In this document: positions 5,988-7,532 of the stretch, piece after piece
Numbering within the stretch: the first letter of the stretch is position 1
How the letters are laid out: each line of letters begins with the position of its first letter
Source: Cellvibrionaceae bacterium
GTDB lineage: Bacteria; Pseudomonadota; Gammaproteobacteria; Pseudomonadales; Cellvibrionaceae
Length of the DNA: 7,532 nt
Direction of reading: 5' to 3'
Assembly: GCA_030597965.1 (NCBI GenBank)
Contig: JAUVQU010000113.1
Coordinates: 1 to 7,532, forward strand
Made by a program: the position numbers and the translations under genes
The notes under the pieces: generated by a model
The model's database searches: none
What the model saw: only the letters and a program-made list of their open reading frames with translations
Told to the model about the DNA's origin: nothing

Positions 5988-7199
5988 ATGAACCCAGATC
6001 TAACACGCCTTCAATCATACCCCTTTGAAAAGCTCGCCAAGCTCAAAGCCAAGGTGACGGCGCCAAGCCACCTGGATCATATCGCGCTATCGATTGGTGA
6101 ACCAAAGCATGAACCACCTCAATTTGTACTGAATGTATTACAAGACAACTTGCATCGTTTAGCCAATTATCCCTCTACTAAGGGTTTGCCTGAACTGCGC
6201 CAGACTATTGCCGACTGGCTCACACGGCGCTTCAAGCTGGCCGAGGGTAGTGTTGATGCTGAACGCCATATATTACCCGTAAACGGTACACGAGAAGCCC
6301 TTTTTGCTTTTGCTCAAGCGGTGGTTGATCGCACCAAAACGCACAGTGGAAAACCACCTTTGGTGGTCAGCCCCAACCCCTTCTATCAAATCTACGAAGG
6401 TGCCGCATTCCTCGCCGGAGCAGAGCCGCACTTTTTAAATTGCACCAAAGAAAATGGCTATATCCCAGACTTTGACGCAGTAACTGCCGATGTCTGGCAG
6501 CGCTGTCAATTATTGTTTCTATGCTCACCGGGCAACCCAACCGGTGCCGTAATCGACAGTGCCACGTTACAAAAGCTGATTCACCTCGCCGATGAACACG
6601 ACTTCATCATCGCTTCGGACGAATGCTATTCCGAACTGTATTTCGACGAAAACACCCCCCCCATAGGCTTACTGCAAGCCTGTGCGGAAATGGGACGCGA
6701 CGATTACCGCCGCTGCGTTGTCTTCCACTCCCTATCAAAACGCTCCAATCTGCCCGGCTTGCGCTCTGGGTTTGTCGCCGGCGATGCCGATGTACTGGCT
6801 CAGTTTCTGCTCTATCGCACCTACCACGGTTGCGCCATGCCAGTGACATCACAGCTGGCCTCCATCGCCGCATGGAGTGACGAAGCCCATGTGCTCGCCA
6901 ATCGCGATGCCTATCGCGCCAAATTTGATGCGGTCTTAAATATTTTAGATGGGCATCTGGATGTAAAAAAACCCGACGCCAGCTTCTACCTTTGGCCTCG
7001 GGTAGAAATGAGCGATCTGGATTTCACTCAACGCCTGTTTGCCGAACAACACATGACGGTATTACCCGGCCGCTATATTGCCCGTGAATCCAAAGGAGTC
7101 AATCCAGGAGAACATCACGTTCGCATGGCCTTAGTCCCCACACTGGCAGAGTGCATTGATGGTGCCGAACGCATTAAAGCGTTTCTCCAACAGGGATAA
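5988..7199 (+). CDS. dapC: N-succinyldiaminopimelate aminotransferase (DapC type)
   Basis: This is a PLP-dependent fold-type I (class I/II) aminotransferase of 403 residues. In the succinylase branch of lysine and peptidoglycan synthesis, DapC converts N-succinyl-2-amino-6-ketopimelate to N-succinyl-LL-diaminopimelate with glutamate as donor. The Schiff-base lysine is K251 in HSLSKRSNLPGLRSGF. SPGNPTG (N183) and DECYSELYF (D211, Y214) bind the cofactor, and R379 in HHVRMALV should hold the substrate carboxylate. The N-terminal block LSIGEPKHEPP and the YPSTKGLPELR segment are typical of the DapC/AspC-like group. The position after glnD matches the Pseudomonas glnD-dapC arrangement, which favours DapC over a generic aspartate or alanine aminotransferase. 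Substrate remains inferred. No clear ribosome site precedes the ATG, and the spacer is a tandem repeat. Confidence 0.9.
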   Translation: MNPDLTRLQSYPFEKLAKLKAKVTAPSHLDHIALSIGEPKHEPPQFVLNVLQDNLHRLANYPSTKGLPELRQTIADWLTRRFKLAEGSVDAERHILPVNGTREALFAFAQAVVDRTKTHSGKPPLVVSPNPFYQIYEGAAFLAGAEPHFLNCTKENGYIPDFDAVTADVWQRCQLLFLCSPGNPTGAVIDSATLQKLIHLADEHDFIIASDECYSELYFDENTPPIGLLQACAEMGRDDYRRCVVFHSLSKRSNLPGLRSGFVAGDADVLAQFLLYRTYHGCAMPVTSQLASIAAWSDEAHVLANRDAYRAKFDAVLNILDGHLDVKKPDASFYLWPRVEMSDLDFTQRLFAEQHMTVLPGRYIARESKGVNPGEHHVRMALVPTLAECIDGAERIKAFLQQG

Positions 7200-7382
7200 C
7201 GAATAGCCAAGGCTCTTACTAGGCCCACATTTTAGACTCTGTAATTTTTGCTTGAATACCTTTCGCAAGGTATCGATTTAACAAAAAATAATGCCAGATG
7301 CCCTTATTAAGTAATTATGTAACAATGAACTGGATAGCAATAAACCGGCGTTCAAATCTAATAATAAAAACAGAAAAAAACT
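7200..7382. other. Non-coding spacer after dapC
   Basis: This AT-rich 183-bp spacer has no credible gene. It holds one neat hairpin (7256-7273). I see no convincing sigma-70 pair: TTGCTT (7248-7253) and TATCGA (7271-7276) are 17 bp apart, but each matches only about half the consensus. The promoter of the following gene should lie here if that gene is not part of the map-glnD-dapC transcript. Confidence 0.5.
7256..7273. terminator. Hairpin after dapC, weak terminator candidate
   Basis: ATACCTT (7256-7262) and AAGGTAT (7267-7273) pair perfectly over 7 bp around the loop TCGC. The plus-strand tail is CGATTTAAC, so there is no proper T-run, and the minus-strand tail is no better. It lies 57 bp past the dapC stop. 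It could mark the 3' end of the map-glnD-dapC transcript through RNA processing, or end transcription weakly. Confidence 0.35.
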
Positions 7383-7532
7383 ATGAATCATTATTGTTCG
7401 AAGACCATTATGTGTGCCCTGCCACTGCTGTTTGGATTTTCATCCATCAGCTTAGCCAGCGACATAGCACAGGAGGCCCCAGAACTCTCTGAAACACACT
7501 GGACAGCTGACATCCCTAAAGTGGTCTACGCC
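7383..7532 (+). CDS. N-terminus of an exported protein, cut by the window edge
   Basis: Fifty codons are open from the ATG at 7383 to the last base with no stop. The product starts MNHYCSKTIMCALPLLFGFS and continues SISLA-SDIAQEAPELSE. This reads as a Sec signal peptide: one Lys near the N-terminus, a hydrophobic stretch about 9-21, and a likely signal-peptidase I site after A25 (S-L-A). The mature part ends HWTADIPKVVYA at the edge. An acidic start followed by I-P-x-V-V-x-A is reminiscent of TonB-dependent receptors just before the plug domain, but 25 residues are too few to name the family. A periplasmic protein is equally possible. The Shine-Dalgarno is poor (ACAGAAAAAAACT). A later ATG at codon 10 would still leave part of the hydrophobic segment. 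Confidence 0.7.
   Translation, partial: MNHYCSKTIMCALPLLFGFSSISLASDIAQEAPELSETHWTADIPKVVYA

Noticed and set aside
6607..6880. Open frames on both strands inside dapC
   Set aside because: They are shadows of the aminotransferase, Arg-rich and unlike any known family, while the dapC frame carries all PLP motifs.
7340..7400. Possible Fur box near the start of the last gene (AT-rich TAATAATAAAA and GAATCATTATTG)
   Set aside because: The match to the 19-bp Fur consensus is too partial, and the sequence is simply AT-rich. It should not be used to support an iron-receptor call.
7298..7492. Plus-strand 64-codon frame after dapC
   Set aside because: It overlaps the signal-peptide frame starting at 7383 and gives no recognisable protein. 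The 7383 frame explains the same DNA better.

Overview
The window is ordinary gammaproteobacterial core chromosome. Two gene blocks diverge from about position 2,200. On the minus strand are rpsB (ribosomal protein S2) and tsf (elongation factor Ts). On the plus strand are map (methionine aminopeptidase), glnD (PII uridylyltransferase) and a dapC-type aminotransferase, followed by the start of an exported protein cut off by the window edge. From memory, the order tsf-rpsB / map-glnD-dapC is the one found in Pseudomonas. Protein similarity, moderate GC and AT-rich spacers suggest a marine gammaproteobacterium, perhaps of the Cellvibrionales type. That placement is inference and cannot be settled from this window.

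Layout. Positions 1-262 hold no gene I can support. They carry a strong two-way terminator (35-67) and an imperfect, roughly 168-bp inverted-repeat element (97-264) whose right end runs into the tsf stop codon. tsf (263-1120) and rpsB (1284-2012) form one minus-strand operon, with a terminator-like hairpin between them (1194-1216). rpsB has a recognisable extended -10 promoter with a GC-rich discriminator and a leader of about 160 nt. The leader is rich in helices and has an unusually distant Shine-Dalgarno sequence, as expected for S2 autoregulation. The divergent spacer also holds an 84-bp, nearly perfect long-arm inverted repeat (2279-2362) just upstream of the likely map promoter. map (2422-3195) and glnD (3212-5896) are 16 bp apart. 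glnD and dapC (5988-7199) are separated by 91 bp containing three imperfect tandem copies of an approximately 20-bp AT-rich unit. Positions 7200-7382 are non-coding with one small hairpin. From 7383 to the edge runs the start of a secreted or outer-membrane protein.

How the genes fit together. S2 and EF-Ts serve translation (30S assembly and EF-Tu recycling), and Map removes the initiator methionine from new proteins. GlnD senses glutamine and controls PII, and DapC makes a lysine/peptidoglycan precursor using glutamate as amino donor, so the plus-strand block joins protein maturation to nitrogen status and diaminopimelate synthesis.

I found no previously undescribed multi-gene system. The points most worth a second look are non-coding: the element at the tsf 3' end, the large inverted repeat between rpsB and map, the rpsB leader, and the glnD-dapC tandem repeats.
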